Shown here in pieces: positions 24,401 through 32,653 of a stretch of DNA of 32,688 bases. The DNA is taken from positions 1 to 32,688 of the forward strand of contig DAIQPZ010000011.1 of NCBI GenBank assembly GCA_036787065.1. Reading direction: 5' to 3'. Origin of the DNA: JAJYIW01 sp036787065. GTDB taxonomy: Bacteria; Chloroflexota; Anaerolineae; Anaerolineales; Anaerolineaceae. The position numbers and the translations under genes were made by a program. The notes below the pieces were generated by a model. The model was not told where the DNA came from. It saw only the letters and a program-made list of their open reading frames with translations, and made no database searches. The first letter of the stretch is position 1, and each line of letters opens with the position of its first letter.

Positions 24401-26969
24401 CCTGGAGAAAGCGCGCCAAAAGCAAAATGAACCGGCGTACGAGATTCTGGTTGAGCTGGCAAACGCCTACGACCGGAACGGTAACTCGAAAGCCGCTCTC
24501 GAAGCGGTTGAGCAGGCCGTTTTCCTTCGCCCGGATGATATCAGTTTGAACCTGCTTGAAGCTGCCTTGTATGAGAAAACGGACCAGCAACAGGCGGCCC
24601 TGGCTTGCCTTGAACACATCCTCCAGGTCATCTCATCTTCGCCGGCCACCCTGGAATCACAAACCCGCGCAGAACCGATCGATGGCGGCCAGCCAACGAT
24701 CGGGTCAACCGCAGAAATCCATTACCGTATCGCCCGCCTGCTTCGATCCAGCGGTGAAATGATACCAGCCCTGCGGCATGCTGAAGAAGCGACACAATCC
24801 GAACCCGGTCAAATTGTGTATCGATCGTTGGCAGCTCACCTGGCTTATGCCTTGATGGAACTGGCCAAGACCTCCCAATTTGCTTATTTACCTGATCTAT
24901 CAGAAGACGGTATCGGATCAAACCTGGTCCACATCCCGGCAGACACCCTGCCCCTGGTGCGGCTGCTGTGTACGAACGGTGAGATCGCATTTGAAAAAGA
25001 TGATTACCGTCAGGCCAGCACCGCGGTCGCTTACGCCGTTCAATTCATCCCCAATCATCCTCGCGTTCTGGCCTTGTTGGCCCGCTTAGAAAAACAAAAA
25101 GGGGAACTGCAAAATACCGAGCAGCATTTCACCCAGGCCTTTTCCAGCCTGAACCAGAACCATATTCTGGATAAAGCCATAAATGCCGATCAGCCCTTAT
25201 CACAATTTGATCCGGATTGTGTCTGGGACATCCTGGGCGTCGCAGAAGCCGCGCTTGAACTGCAACAATGGCAGGTTTCACTGACCCTGTTCCAACGCAG
25301 CATCGAAATAGCGCCCTTTGATGCCCGTCCACGCCTGCGGTTTGCCAGAGCCCTGGTCATATGCGCGGAATCTCAGATGACTTATCATGCGCTCGACATT
25401 AAAACCCACGCGCCAGGTGAAGATAAACTCGACCGTAACCATTACGACCTCTTTGAAGAGGCTTACCTGACCGCCAACCGGATGATCCAAACGACAGAAG
25501 TCATTCACTGGCACAATCGTGGTCAGGCTGTCTTTCATCCAGGCCCACAGACGGCTAAAACCCTGGGCTATTACATCATCGGTGCGGATGATACAGCCGC
25601 GTTAATTGCCGCTTACAGCCGTTCCAACCAACTTTCAGAGGCGCAAATAGCCGCTCAAGATTGGATCACTAACGCAGAAGTTTTACTCCAGTTGAACCTG
25701 GCACTGCGCGTTTCCGATCCCGAAGCCAGCCTGGCAGCGATCCAATCTGCCATCGAAATTGACCGGCATAATCCGGTTCTACAAGCTGCTTATGCCTTTA
25801 CCAATGCCAATGACGGGTTATCTGCGCGACAGTCGATCGAGACCGCCATCAGCTACTGGCCAGACGAACCCGAATGGCACCGCTTCGCAGCCAATCTTTG
25901 TGAGGATGCCGGTGATAACCTCGCCGCCATCGCTCACTGGCAGCAGGCAGTGGATCTTGACCCAGGTTCCTACGATTACAACTTTGCCCTTGGTATTGAT
26001 TACCTCGAAGAGAGGGATTTTGCCGATGCCATCAAGAGCCTCGATCAAGCCATCCACATCAATCCATTCCAGGCTGATGCCTGGTTCACCCTGGCCAAAG
26101 CTAACCTTTTTATCGGCAACAAAACGGAAGCAATGTCATGCGCCGAACAAGCCTGCGACCTGGCGCCTAATCAGGTTGACCCACAACTTTTATCGGGTGA
26201 AATTGCTTTACGCCTCGGGCAGCATCAGAAAGCCATCAGCAAAGCACAGGCAGTTTTAAACTTGAATCCACAAAACACGGCGGCGATCCTATTGAATTCA
26301 AGAGCCTTGAACGCTATGGGTCAAAGTCAGGCAGCTTTAGAGATGATCGATCTAAACCTGTCCAGCATTACCCAACCGGTCGTCCTGCTGATCGAACGAG
26401 CAAGGTTGATTAAACAAATTCAAGGCATCCAATTTGCCTTGCCAGTCTTAATCGAATTAGCCCAGAAAAATCCCGCTGAGCCAGAAGTCTTCTGCCTTCT
26501 GGCTGAGACCCAGGCAGAAATTGGACAAACGGACGCCGCTGAACGCACGGCACAGGCCTCCTTAAAATTGCTCGCGACCCAACCCAACCTGCATCTTCTT
26601 TTGGGAAAGCTTCAAAGGGCCAATGGCCAACTGGACCAGTGCATCAGTCATTTGAGCGAAACTATCCGCCAGGACCCGGCCCAGGTAGAGGCCTATCTTG
26701 AGTTGGGCCGGGCATACCAGGACCGGCGCGAGAACTTACAGGCACTGAAGATTTACAGGCAGGCAACCCAAATAGCTCCTAACGATCCAAGGCCTTATTA
26801 CAACGCCGGGCTGGCCTTGAGAGGAAGTAAAGATTACCTTGCGGCAGAAACCATGCTCCGGCATGCAGCCCGCCTTTCACCCGATGACATCAATATCCGC
26901 CGGCAGCTTGGCGCCATTATTACCCTGAACCTTGTCCACCACCCGCAGGAGGCGTCGGTTATCTCATGA
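21429..26969 (+). CDS. Very large TPR protein (1846 aa)
   Basis: AAGGA (21414-21418) precedes ATG 21429. The N-terminal ~250 residues are helical and not clearly TPR. From about residue 270 to the end the protein is essentially a continuous series of TPR units with the usual W/L-G-Y-A-P spacing, for example AHYLLGEAYLISGDISTAIE, AWFTLAKANLFIGNKTEAMS and AYLELGRAYQDRRENLQALK. An interruption near 1300-1400 has fewer repeats (YHALDIKTHAPGEDKLDRNH). No signal peptide, TM helix or enzymatic motif is visible. It is a likely protein-binding solenoid. Its stop overlaps the peptidase start by 4 bp (ATGA), so the two are made together; it may scaffold or inhibit the peptidase. Confidence 0.9.
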   Translation: MEPEDFITQIRTLFSETDCQVIISALRQDPFVWESLQNPTTAAKILDRAGNDGRLWTPAAIFLIQLDNPEATDDLIHETLHLESSLYPLAPELRQKSAQAYGSVFKTNQAPINLEQAGLLALALRERRRMKGSWQGLGAEITTPNDDTAHRLYDTWHTAFACLFSMIPDPNDFFLSILPSQEEDLKTGQIVTVLHTLLSNPLSPVEQVNLLAELTGRYSPPAQLNWLQQLDTMGRSALATDLAQNILQRPENVFYFAELKLENADNADQTISEDPLLNDESLALIEMTRQLAAFYAYAGEHDRSIALLTEARDMTHRLEARISFQLAISSGAIQRDAEALHTWEQVYNLIPTSPTAQACLATAYLRAGQEKDAASVISENSRDPQVQLIQAKLIASRGDLSTAQEKARQGYQSLINPPNQPSLNPLFRQSAIHPQSVDIIDDLSGLNLFEESISVTGHALKNQPLDLPLIKMAVGVYHQAGQLAQAIQMANLSLILQPKQIELHRQLAELLEEAKAWEPALVEREQVMTMTNPPALSDSLALARVGLNLRRPDIILSICQAILAENPEEGNAHYLLGEAYLISGDISTAIEYFTQAILLIPEQPQHWLALSSAQALCGDFQKCLETLRAASLSIPQSSSILAALGEASLSTGSPSEALPSLRSAYALNSQSLPVALLLSNTLLHLGHYGEAREVVENVIHTKPDHPGLAYNYAQCLLASGEDRKALPYLFTTAQAKTGQVQPAVLLGQTVMNLLEQSQQSSSKLPDRSSVDETIDLNSVSRCLSQAMAVEPENPEIQLLLAEILKSNGQTQESYQIYRSLAESENSKNPVFYWRIQFGLGQTALSMDQVDIALAALQEAASAKPDNYEIQQVLAEAFYHAKLFRESLQTARIVLKDAPHHLDNLIWFTHLMLDLENISEAITALEKAVELAPERSDLVLLLGQIYHEAGNPIAAQQALDLLSSLDSATAQEFQKAGKVFSKMGDLDKTILFLEKARQKQNEPAYEILVELANAYDRNGNSKAALEAVEQAVFLRPDDISLNLLEAALYEKTDQQQAALACLEHILQVISSSPATLESQTRAEPIDGGQPTIGSTAEIHYRIARLLRSSGEMIPALRHAEEATQSEPGQIVYRSLAAHLAYALMELAKTSQFAYLPDLSEDGIGSNLVHIPADTLPLVRLLCTNGEIAFEKDDYRQASTAVAYAVQFIPNHPRVLALLARLEKQKGELQNTEQHFTQAFSSLNQNHILDKAINADQPLSQFDPDCVWDILGVAEAALELQQWQVSLTLFQRSIEIAPFDARPRLRFARALVICAESQMTYHALDIKTHAPGEDKLDRNHYDLFEEAYLTANRMIQTTEVIHWHNRGQAVFHPGPQTAKTLGYYIIGADDTAALIAAYSRSNQLSEAQIAAQDWITNAEVLLQLNLALRVSDPEASLAAIQSAIEIDRHNPVLQAAYAFTNANDGLSARQSIETAISYWPDEPEWHRFAANLCEDAGDNLAAIAHWQQAVDLDPGSYDYNFALGIDYLEERDFADAIKSLDQAIHINPFQADAWFTLAKANLFIGNKTEAMSCAEQACDLAPNQVDPQLLSGEIALRLGQHQKAISKAQAVLNLNPQNTAAILLNSRALNAMGQSQAALEMIDLNLSSITQPVVLLIERARLIKQIQGIQFALPVLIELAQKNPAEPEVFCLLAETQAEIGQTDAAERTAQASLKLLATQPNLHLLLGKLQRANGQLDQCISHLSETIRQDPAQVEAYLELGRAYQDRRENLQALKIYRQATQIAPNDPRPYYNAGLALRGSKDYLAAETMLRHAARLSPDDINIRRQLGAIITLNLVHHPQEASVIS

Positions 26970-29767
26970 ACCTGAAACCCTCAAACCGGTTTGATTTTTC
27001 TAAACCTTTGGCCCGTAAAGAGCTTTTAGCGCTGCTTAACACCGCCCTGATTGTAAAAGAGTACCGTTTTACTCGCCAGGGCGCCCTCGCCTGGTTGGCA
27101 ATATTTCCCGGCGACCTCTACATCAACTACTTGCTGGCAAATGCATTGGTAGGAGAAGGTAAACATGCCCTGGCCAGGCCAATCCTAGAAAAATTGGTTA
27201 AGTCTGACCCCGAGTTCTGGCAGGCTCAAGAATTATTGACCATTGCCAATTCGGGAAATCCAGGCACAGTCGTCACCCCACGATCACATAAAACAGATTG
27301 GGAACGAGCTATCGAAGCAAGCCAGACAGCGCTGCTCAATAACCAGCTTGAGGATGCAGAACAACTCGCCTTAAAAGCCATGCAAGCCAGGCCCGACTCA
27401 CCCATTCCCGCCATCCACCATATCCGCGTGGCTCACGCTAACAATGACTTTCAGATCGTACAAAAACTGGCGGACACCTATCACCAGAAATGGCCAGACT
27501 GCATGCAGATCAACCTGTTTCTGGCAGAAGCGCGCATCGTCAATGGCGATGAGACCCATGCAGTGGCACTGCTCCACCAATGTGTCGCCAGGGATCCCGC
27601 CGGCCAGGTGCCCACCCGCATCTGGGGTCCAGCCTTCCCCTACCGCCCTATCTGGCCAGATCGCATGGAGATCCGATTTGAACTGCCGATCCCGACCCAA
27701 CTGGCAATGGCCATGGGCTGGAACCAACTGGTGGCCGGTGAGTTGAAACCGGCGCCTCTACAAGATGAAGCACTGGCTGACGCGCAAAAAGGGCTGGACG
27801 ATGATAGTGATGTGAGTGGTGACCAGGTGATCATCATCGTCAATCCGGATGACGAATCCAGCGGGTTCGACGATGGGAGTGCTATTGAAGTCATTTCCAA
27901 TCCAATCAGCCTGGATGAAGATAACGCTGCCATCCAAGGACCCACGGTTGATCACCATGCCAACCAGGCAGACTGTGAAGAATTCTATGGTGAATTCACC
28001 CAGGAAAAGGAAGGGGAAACGGAAGAGGATAAAACTGCCTCATCCCTACAGGATAGCCTTAACCAATCGGATGAAGTCACGACAGAACATTTGCTTAATG
28101 TTCAAGAAGAATTCGAAAAACTGGCAAAGAAGATAAAACGGCCTGCTGTCGGGCGTTCGGATGGTCGTTTCCCGATGTACATCATTTTTTCATCCAGGCA
28201 AGGTCTGGAAAAGCAATATGGGCCAGATACTGCGGCTTTATTGGACGAACAGATGCGCGCCCTGGTTCTGGCAATCCGCAAGCGCACAGGTTGGGGCGCC
28301 CTCCTGTATTGCCCGGATGATCCAGCCGTAACCGCTGCTCTGGGTATAAAATCGGTCCAATCTATCGATCCCTGGAAGCTTAAGCTCAGCTTGACGGACC
28401 TTGATCATGCATTAGCCAAACGCGGAGAAATGATTGGGACTTTGCTCATTGTGGGCGGTTCAGACGTGATCCCATTTCACCATCTACCTAACCCGACTGA
28501 AGATTCTGATACGGAAGTATTATCCGATAACCCTTATGCGACCAGTGATGAAAATTATTTTATCCCCGAATGGCCAGTTGGTAGACTGCCAGGCCCAAAG
28601 GGATCTGATGCCAGCCTGTTATTGGAAGCTCTCCGTCGAACGGTGGCTTACCATGGGAACTCGAAGAAAAACCATCCATTTTGGTATCGCAATTTATTCA
28701 CCCGCAGGCTAACCCATTCTTTGCACAACTTTCTGTTCAATCTCGGGTTGGTTAAGGGAACACGCCCCAGCTTCGCCTACACCGCCCAGGTCTGGCGCTC
28801 ATCATCGGTTGAAGTTTTTAGGCCCATCGGCCAGTCAAAATCGATGCTGGTCTGTCCTCCAATCCAGGCAGGCACGTGGAATAACGGCAAGTTACCCGCC
28901 TACATGGGCTATTTCAACCTGCATGGCATTGAAGACGCGGTCGAATGGTACGGGCAAAAGAAGCCGGATGGCGATCCCAAAGTGCCCGACTACCCGGTTG
29001 CGATCAGCCCCAAAGACATCCAAAACCATCGTCATGCGCCAGGGATTATCTTCAGTGAAGCCTGTTATGGCGCCTTGATTGAAAACAAGAAAGAAGATGA
29101 AGCCCTTACCTATAAGTTCCTTTCAAACGGAACTTACAGCCTGGTCGGTTCAACCGGGATCTCATATGGTTCCGTTGCTACACCGCTGATTGCTGCCGAC
29201 TTATTGGGCCAATATTTCTGGCAAGAGATCCACGAGGGTCAGACCTCAGGGAATGCTTTACTCAGAGCCAAGTTGAAGCTGGCAAAGGAAATGAACCGGC
29301 GCCAGGGTTACCTGGATGGAGAGGACCAGAAAACGCTGCTTTCATTCGTCCTGTACGGCGATCCACTGGCCTTGCTAAACGAATATCGCCCAATGCCAAA
29401 AACAATTTACCGCTCAAAGAACCATCCAGTGGTTAAAATGATCAGTGATGTCCACCAAAAAGAAGCTTCACTCGAGAAAATTTCCAGCGATATGTTGGTG
29501 CAGGTAAGGCGAATCGTCAACGATTATCTTCCCGGGCTGCGCGACGCTGAGCTGCATGTGATCCAGCAGCAATGTAACTGTCTCAAAAGCAACCCCCAAT
29601 GTGGCGCAGACCAGCTTAAGGCGAAATCTGTCACCCAGGCCGCCCCCCACCGCTACGTGGTCACGTTGAGCAAGGATGTTAAAACATCCAGGCATGTACA
29701 TCACCTTTACGCCCGTATGACCCTGGATCCGCAGGGGAAAATGTTGAAGCTGACCACATCCCGCTAA
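26966..29767 (+). CDS. TPR protein with clan CD (gingipain/caspase-like) cysteine peptidase domain
   Basis: 933 residues. Residues ~15-260 are TPR-like helices. An acidic low-complexity linker (about 265-395) follows. From about 400 there is a caspase-fold domain: MYIIFSSRQG, TLLIVGGSDVIPF (492-504) and DNPYATSDENYF plus EWPVGRLPG (521-543) resemble gingipain (family C25) subdomains. The catalytic dyad candidates are H653 in YFNLHG and C700 in SEACYGA, matching the HG and AC motifs of clan CD. S-T-G-I-S-Y-G-S-V (729-737) continues the fold. The C-terminal ~120 residues carry a CNCLKSNPQC cluster and no known domain. There is no signal peptide, unlike secreted gingipains, so a cytoplasmic protease is inferred. 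Family level (C25 versus CHAT-like) is uncertain. Confidence 0.82.
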   Translation: MNLKPSNRFDFSKPLARKELLALLNTALIVKEYRFTRQGALAWLAIFPGDLYINYLLANALVGEGKHALARPILEKLVKSDPEFWQAQELLTIANSGNPGTVVTPRSHKTDWERAIEASQTALLNNQLEDAEQLALKAMQARPDSPIPAIHHIRVAHANNDFQIVQKLADTYHQKWPDCMQINLFLAEARIVNGDETHAVALLHQCVARDPAGQVPTRIWGPAFPYRPIWPDRMEIRFELPIPTQLAMAMGWNQLVAGELKPAPLQDEALADAQKGLDDDSDVSGDQVIIIVNPDDESSGFDDGSAIEVISNPISLDEDNAAIQGPTVDHHANQADCEEFYGEFTQEKEGETEEDKTASSLQDSLNQSDEVTTEHLLNVQEEFEKLAKKIKRPAVGRSDGRFPMYIIFSSRQGLEKQYGPDTAALLDEQMRALVLAIRKRTGWGALLYCPDDPAVTAALGIKSVQSIDPWKLKLSLTDLDHALAKRGEMIGTLLIVGGSDVIPFHHLPNPTEDSDTEVLSDNPYATSDENYFIPEWPVGRLPGPKGSDASLLLEALRRTVAYHGNSKKNHPFWYRNLFTRRLTHSLHNFLFNLGLVKGTRPSFAYTAQVWRSSSVEVFRPIGQSKSMLVCPPIQAGTWNNGKLPAYMGYFNLHGIEDAVEWYGQKKPDGDPKVPDYPVAISPKDIQNHRHAPGIIFSEACYGALIENKKEDEALTYKFLSNGTYSLVGSTGISYGSVATPLIAADLLGQYFWQEIHEGQTSGNALLRAKLKLAKEMNRRQGYLDGEDQKTLLSFVLYGDPLALLNEYRPMPKTIYRSKNHPVVKMISDVHQKEASLEKISSDMLVQVRRIVNDYLPGLRDAELHVIQQQCNCLKSNPQCGADQLKAKSVTQAAPHRYVVTLSKDVKTSRHVHHLYARMTLDPQGKMLKLTTSR

Positions 29768-29790
29768 AGAGAGCGCAGTTTCCTTCGAAT

Positions 29791-29820
29791 CGAGGTTGCC
29801 CCACCCAAAAGGCAACTTCG
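29791..29820. repeat. 10-bp hairpin after the peptidase gene
   Basis: CGAGGTTGCC (29791-29800) / GGCAACTTCG (29811-29820) with one G-U pair and a 10-nt loop, 24 bp after the stop. No proper T run, so it is a possible weak terminator or 3' stabiliser. Confidence 0.5.
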
Positions 29821-29867
29821 ATAACTTTTAAACCGCTTTGTTATTGCCCATCCATGAGGAGAGAGTT

Positions 29868-29930
29868 CCCGAATTTGAGGTGTTTGCGGGTACGGAACAC
29901 CCGCAAACACCTCAAATTCGGGTCTTTTTC
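29868..29930 (+). terminator. Dispersed hairpin repeat, copy 2, acting as terminator
   Basis: Perfect 24-bp stem (29868-29891 with 29899-29922), 7-nt loop, followed by TCTTTTTC. It carries the same core as the repeats at 9378 and 32654. Here it sits between the sigma-54 unit and the rpsF promoter, so it plausibly stops sigma-54 transcripts. Confidence 0.85.
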
Positions 29931-29968
29931 ATGCCTTTGTAAAGTGCCATAGCAAATGGTTGAATTTG

Positions 29969-29977
29969 TGGTAGAAT
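29969..29977 (+). promoter_or_regulatory. Extended -10 promoter of rpsF-ssb-rpsR
   Basis: TGGTAGAAT (TG 29969-29970, TAGAAT 29972-29977) without a good -35. The start is predicted near 29984, giving a leader of about 95 nt. Confidence 0.5.
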
Positions 29978-29990
29978 GTCACCTCGAACT

Positions 29991-30021
29991 TAAGCCGGTG
30001 GATCATTGGCTTACTTTCCAC
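29991..30021 (+). promoter_or_regulatory. Possible pseudoknot in the rpsF leader
   Basis: TAAGCC (29991-29996) pairs with GGCTTA (30008-30013), and the loop bases GTGGA (29998-30002) can pair with TCCAC (30017-30021), forming an H-type pseudoknot. rpsF leaders in many bacteria bind the S6-S18 complex for feedback control. The exact published motif was not verified here. Confidence 0.35.
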
Positions 30022-30080
30022 TCCTGGCTCACCTAAGATGATGTCCGAGAGCAAACCCAAGGAAAGGAGGAATCCCTCTC

Positions 30081-30365
30081 ATGCGTAATTATGAACTCGT
30101 GTTTATCGCCCATCCAGAACTGGATGAGACCGCACTCAATGTCGTCATCGAAAAAGTTAAAAGCTGGATCGTAGACGCTGGCGGATCTATTGCGAAAGTG
30201 GATTTATGGGGACGAAGGCGTCTGGCATATACTATCCGCAAGCAGCGCGAAGGGCAGTACGTGTTGATTAATGCACAAATGGCCCCTACTTTTAGCGCTG
30301 AGCTCGACCGGAATATGCGCTTTCTCGAACCCGTTATGCGATTCATGCTTTTGGCGGTTGACTAA
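30081..30365 (+). CDS. rpsF: Ribosomal protein bS6
   Basis: A 94-residue small-subunit protein that binds S18 on the 16S rRNA platform. It starts MRNYELVFIAHPELDE, the standard beta-strand beginning, and contains the conserved DLWGRRRLAYTIRKQREGQYVL region. A full AAGGAGG site precedes ATG 30081. It is first in the classical rpsF-ssb-rpsR operon; rplI, often fourth, is replaced here by a foldase gene. Confidence 0.97.
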   Translation: MRNYELVFIAHPELDETALNVVIEKVKSWIVDAGGSIAKVDLWGRRRLAYTIRKQREGQYVLINAQMAPTFSAELDRNMRFLEPVMRFMLLAVD

Positions 30366-30413
30366 TGGATTGTCCGGCCAGATGAACTAACAGGTTGTCG
30401 TAAGGAGAATCTT

Positions 30414-30821
30414 ATGAGCCGCGGATTGAATAAAGTGATGATTATCGGGCATTTGGGACGGGATCCGGAGATGCGCTACACCCCTTCCGGTAGACCTGTC
30501 ACTACATTTACCGTAGCCACCAGCCGCACCTGGAATACATCCGATGGGGAGCGCCATAGTGAAACAGAATGGTTCAATGTGGTCTCCTGGGGAAATCTGG
30601 CTGAAATCTGCAAACAATACCTGACCAAAGGCCAGCAAGTTTATATTGAAGGCCGTCTACAGACTCGCCGGTGGGAAGACAATGAAGGCGTGAAGCACTC
30701 GAGTATCGAGATCGTGGCGAATGAAATGATGATCCTGGGTGAACGGCGCGACGGAAACCCACCCAGCGCCACAGGTGAGCCCGCTTTAGAAGACGAAGAA
30801 GAAGACGCCTATCCTTTTTAA
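30414..30821 (+). CDS. ssb: Single-stranded DNA-binding protein
   Basis: 135 residues. The OB fold (about 1-108) starts SRGLNKVMIIGHLGRDPEMR and includes TEWFNVVSWGNLAEICKQYL and GQQVYIEGRLQTRRWED. A short linker leads to an acidic tail ending EEEDAYPF, the partner-binding tip (consensus D-D-D-I-P-F). TAAGGAG lies about 8 nt before ATG 30414. It binds single-stranded DNA in replication and repair as a tetramer; its place between S6 and S18 is the usual one. Confidence 0.97.
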   Translation: MSRGLNKVMIIGHLGRDPEMRYTPSGRPVTTFTVATSRTWNTSDGERHSETEWFNVVSWGNLAEICKQYLTKGQQVYIEGRLQTRRWEDNEGVKHSSIEIVANEMMILGERRDGNPPSATGEPALEDEEEDAYPF

Positions 30822-30845
30822 TCCATTCTAGCAAGTAGAACAAAC

Positions 30846-30873
30846 CATTCTTAAACATCTCTTTTTAAGAATG
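30846..30873 (+). promoter_or_regulatory. Hairpin between ssb and rpsR
   Basis: Perfect 10-bp stem CATTCTTAAA (30846-30855) / TTTAAGAATG (30864-30873), 8-nt loop. It ends 1 nt before the rpsR ribosome site (30875-30880), so it could affect rpsR translation or act as an RNA processing site. It is A/T-rich and not a terminator. Confidence 0.6.
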
Positions 30874-30888
30874 ATAGGAGCAAGTTCG

Positions 30889-31167
30889 ATGAGTGAAGAA
30901 AATAATGAAACCGAGCAGACAGGATACGGGCGGCGTTACATCGCTCGACCTAAGATTTGTCAGTTCTGCGCTGATAAAAATATTGTCATTGAATATAAGC
31001 AGGTAGATTTACTCCGCCGGTATGTGTCTGAAGATGGGAAAATCCGTCCAAGACGGCAAACGGGGACGTGCGCTCGACACCAGCGGCGGTTAGCCGAGGC
31101 CATTAAACAGGCAAGGCATCTGGCTCTGTTGCCCTTCAGCGCTGAACCCTGGGGCGAATCTCGCTAA
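30889..31167 (+). CDS. rpsR: Ribosomal protein bS18, zinc-type
   Basis: 92 residues from ATG 30889; TAGGAG (30875-30880) is 8 nt upstream, so the longer frame from 30871 was rejected because it starts before the ribosome site. The conserved core is KICQFCADKNIVIEYKQ, DLLRRYVSEDGKIRPRRQTG and ARHQRRLAEAIKQARHLALLPF. CQFC plus C-A-R-H gives the four ligands of a zinc-binding (C+) S18. The N-terminus is an acidic extension of about 20 residues. Confidence 0.96.
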   Translation: MSEENNETEQTGYGRRYIARPKICQFCADKNIVIEYKQVDLLRRYVSEDGKIRPRRQTGTCARHQRRLAEAIKQARHLALLPFSAEPWGESR

Positions 31168-31257
31168 CCAGGATGGTGTGAATTCATTTGGGGCATGAGG
31201 TTAGTGAGCAGGTCTTATAACCCTTATGCCCCATATTTTATATCTCGAGGTTCGTCA

Positions 31258-32598
31258 ATGGCTAAAAAACCAAATCAAAAGGTGGTGACTAAAAAACACC
31301 TGGCCCGTCTTGAACGTGAACGACAACAAAACCGTTTAATTCTTGTTGTTTCAATGATCGTCTTAGTCCTGGTCATCGGTTTAATCGGCTATGGTATCCT
31401 GGATCAAACTGTACTGCAATCTTTAAGGCCAGTCGCAAAAGTTGGTAACACAGCCATCACGGTCAAAGATTTTGTGGCCCAGGCCAGCTTTAACCGCATC
31501 CAGTTGGTCAACCAATACCAGCAGGAACAGCAACTCGCCCAATACTTTGGGAATGATCCGAGTGTCCAGCAGAATCTATCCACAATCGAATCGGAACTGA
31601 CCGATACAACCACATTGGGCACTAATGTGATCAACCAGATGATCGATAATGTGATCATCCGTGAAGAAGCCGCGCGCCGCAACATCACCGTAACCAAAGA
31701 AGAAGTGGACAAGGGCGTCCAGGCGGCCTTCGGTTATTATTCCAACGGAACGCCCTCACCTACCATCACGCCGACAGATGTAACCACAGCCACCGTGTCT
31801 GCGGGACAAAATGCTATACTGGTGACCATGGTCCCAACCATCACCCCCACCTACGCAATTTCACCCACGCCAACTATCACCTCAACTCTGACTATCGTTC
31901 CCACAAACACGCCCATTTCTCCAACCGTTACACCCACCAGCGCAGTTCCCACCGCCACGGGAACTCCGGCGCCCTCTGCGACCCCGTACACATTAACCGG
32001 TTACCAGAAAACTTTTAACGATTATATTGGTACGGTTAAAAAGTACAACATTTCTGAAGACGGTATTCGGAAACTGATTGAGAATAACCTTTACCGCGAT
32101 AAAGTCCTGGCAGCTATCACCGCTGACCTCAAACCCGAACAGGATGAGGTATGGGCGCGCCATATCCTGGTTCCAGATGAGGCCACCGCCGCAAAAGTGG
32201 AAGACGCGCTGAAAAAGCGTACCGATTGGGCAACCCTGGCAGCTCAGTATTCTACCGATACCAGTAATAAAGACAAAGGCGGCGATTTAGGTTGGTTCGC
32301 TAAGGGAGCCATGGTGGCTGAGTTTGAAAAGATGGCCTTTTCGATGAGTACCGGTTCGATCAGTAGCCCGGTCAAGACTCAATTCGGCTATCATATCATC
32401 CAGGTCGTTGGCCATGAGGTTCGCCCTCTAACCGCCACACAATTTACCCAGCTAAAACAGACTACTTTCCAGACCTGGCTGACCGATGCGGTTAGCAAAC
32501 ACAAAGATATTCAGAAATTTGATACCGTGTGGGCTTCACTCGTGCCAACCATCCCAACCTTGCCCCCCACCCAGGTCGTCCCCGCAAGCCCTAATTAA
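31258..32598 (+). CDS. Membrane-anchored PpiC-type peptidyl-prolyl isomerase / foldase
   Basis: 446 residues from ATG 31258 with GAGG (31247-31250) 7 nt upstream; a longer frame begins at 31195 but has no ribosome site. The basic N-terminus (1-26) is followed by a TM helix (27-48). A SurA/PrsA-like helical chaperone domain (about 55-165) is next. A Pro/Thr-rich insert (about 165-243) divides it from its second part (244-295). The parvulin domain (298-386) has ARHILVP, GGDLGWFAKGAMVAEFE, SPVKTQFGYHIIQV, all family signatures. A Pro-rich tail ends the protein. It likely helps fold exported proteins outside the membrane. The insert is of a kind common in Chloroflexota surface proteins. Confidence 0.92.
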   Translation: MAKKPNQKVVTKKHLARLERERQQNRLILVVSMIVLVLVIGLIGYGILDQTVLQSLRPVAKVGNTAITVKDFVAQASFNRIQLVNQYQQEQQLAQYFGNDPSVQQNLSTIESELTDTTTLGTNVINQMIDNVIIREEAARRNITVTKEEVDKGVQAAFGYYSNGTPSPTITPTDVTTATVSAGQNAILVTMVPTITPTYAISPTPTITSTLTIVPTNTPISPTVTPTSAVPTATGTPAPSATPYTLTGYQKTFNDYIGTVKKYNISEDGIRKLIENNLYRDKVLAAITADLKPEQDEVWARHILVPDEATAAKVEDALKKRTDWATLAAQYSTDTSNKDKGGDLGWFAKGAMVAEFEKMAFSMSTGSISSPVKTQFGYHIIQVVGHEVRPLTATQFTQLKQTTFQTWLTDAVSKHKDIQKFDTVWASLVPTIPTLPPTQVVPASPN

Positions 32599-32653
32599 CC
32601 AAAACATTAGGCAAACAAAAAAACGCGGTAACATCTCAATAAAGAGGGGTGCG

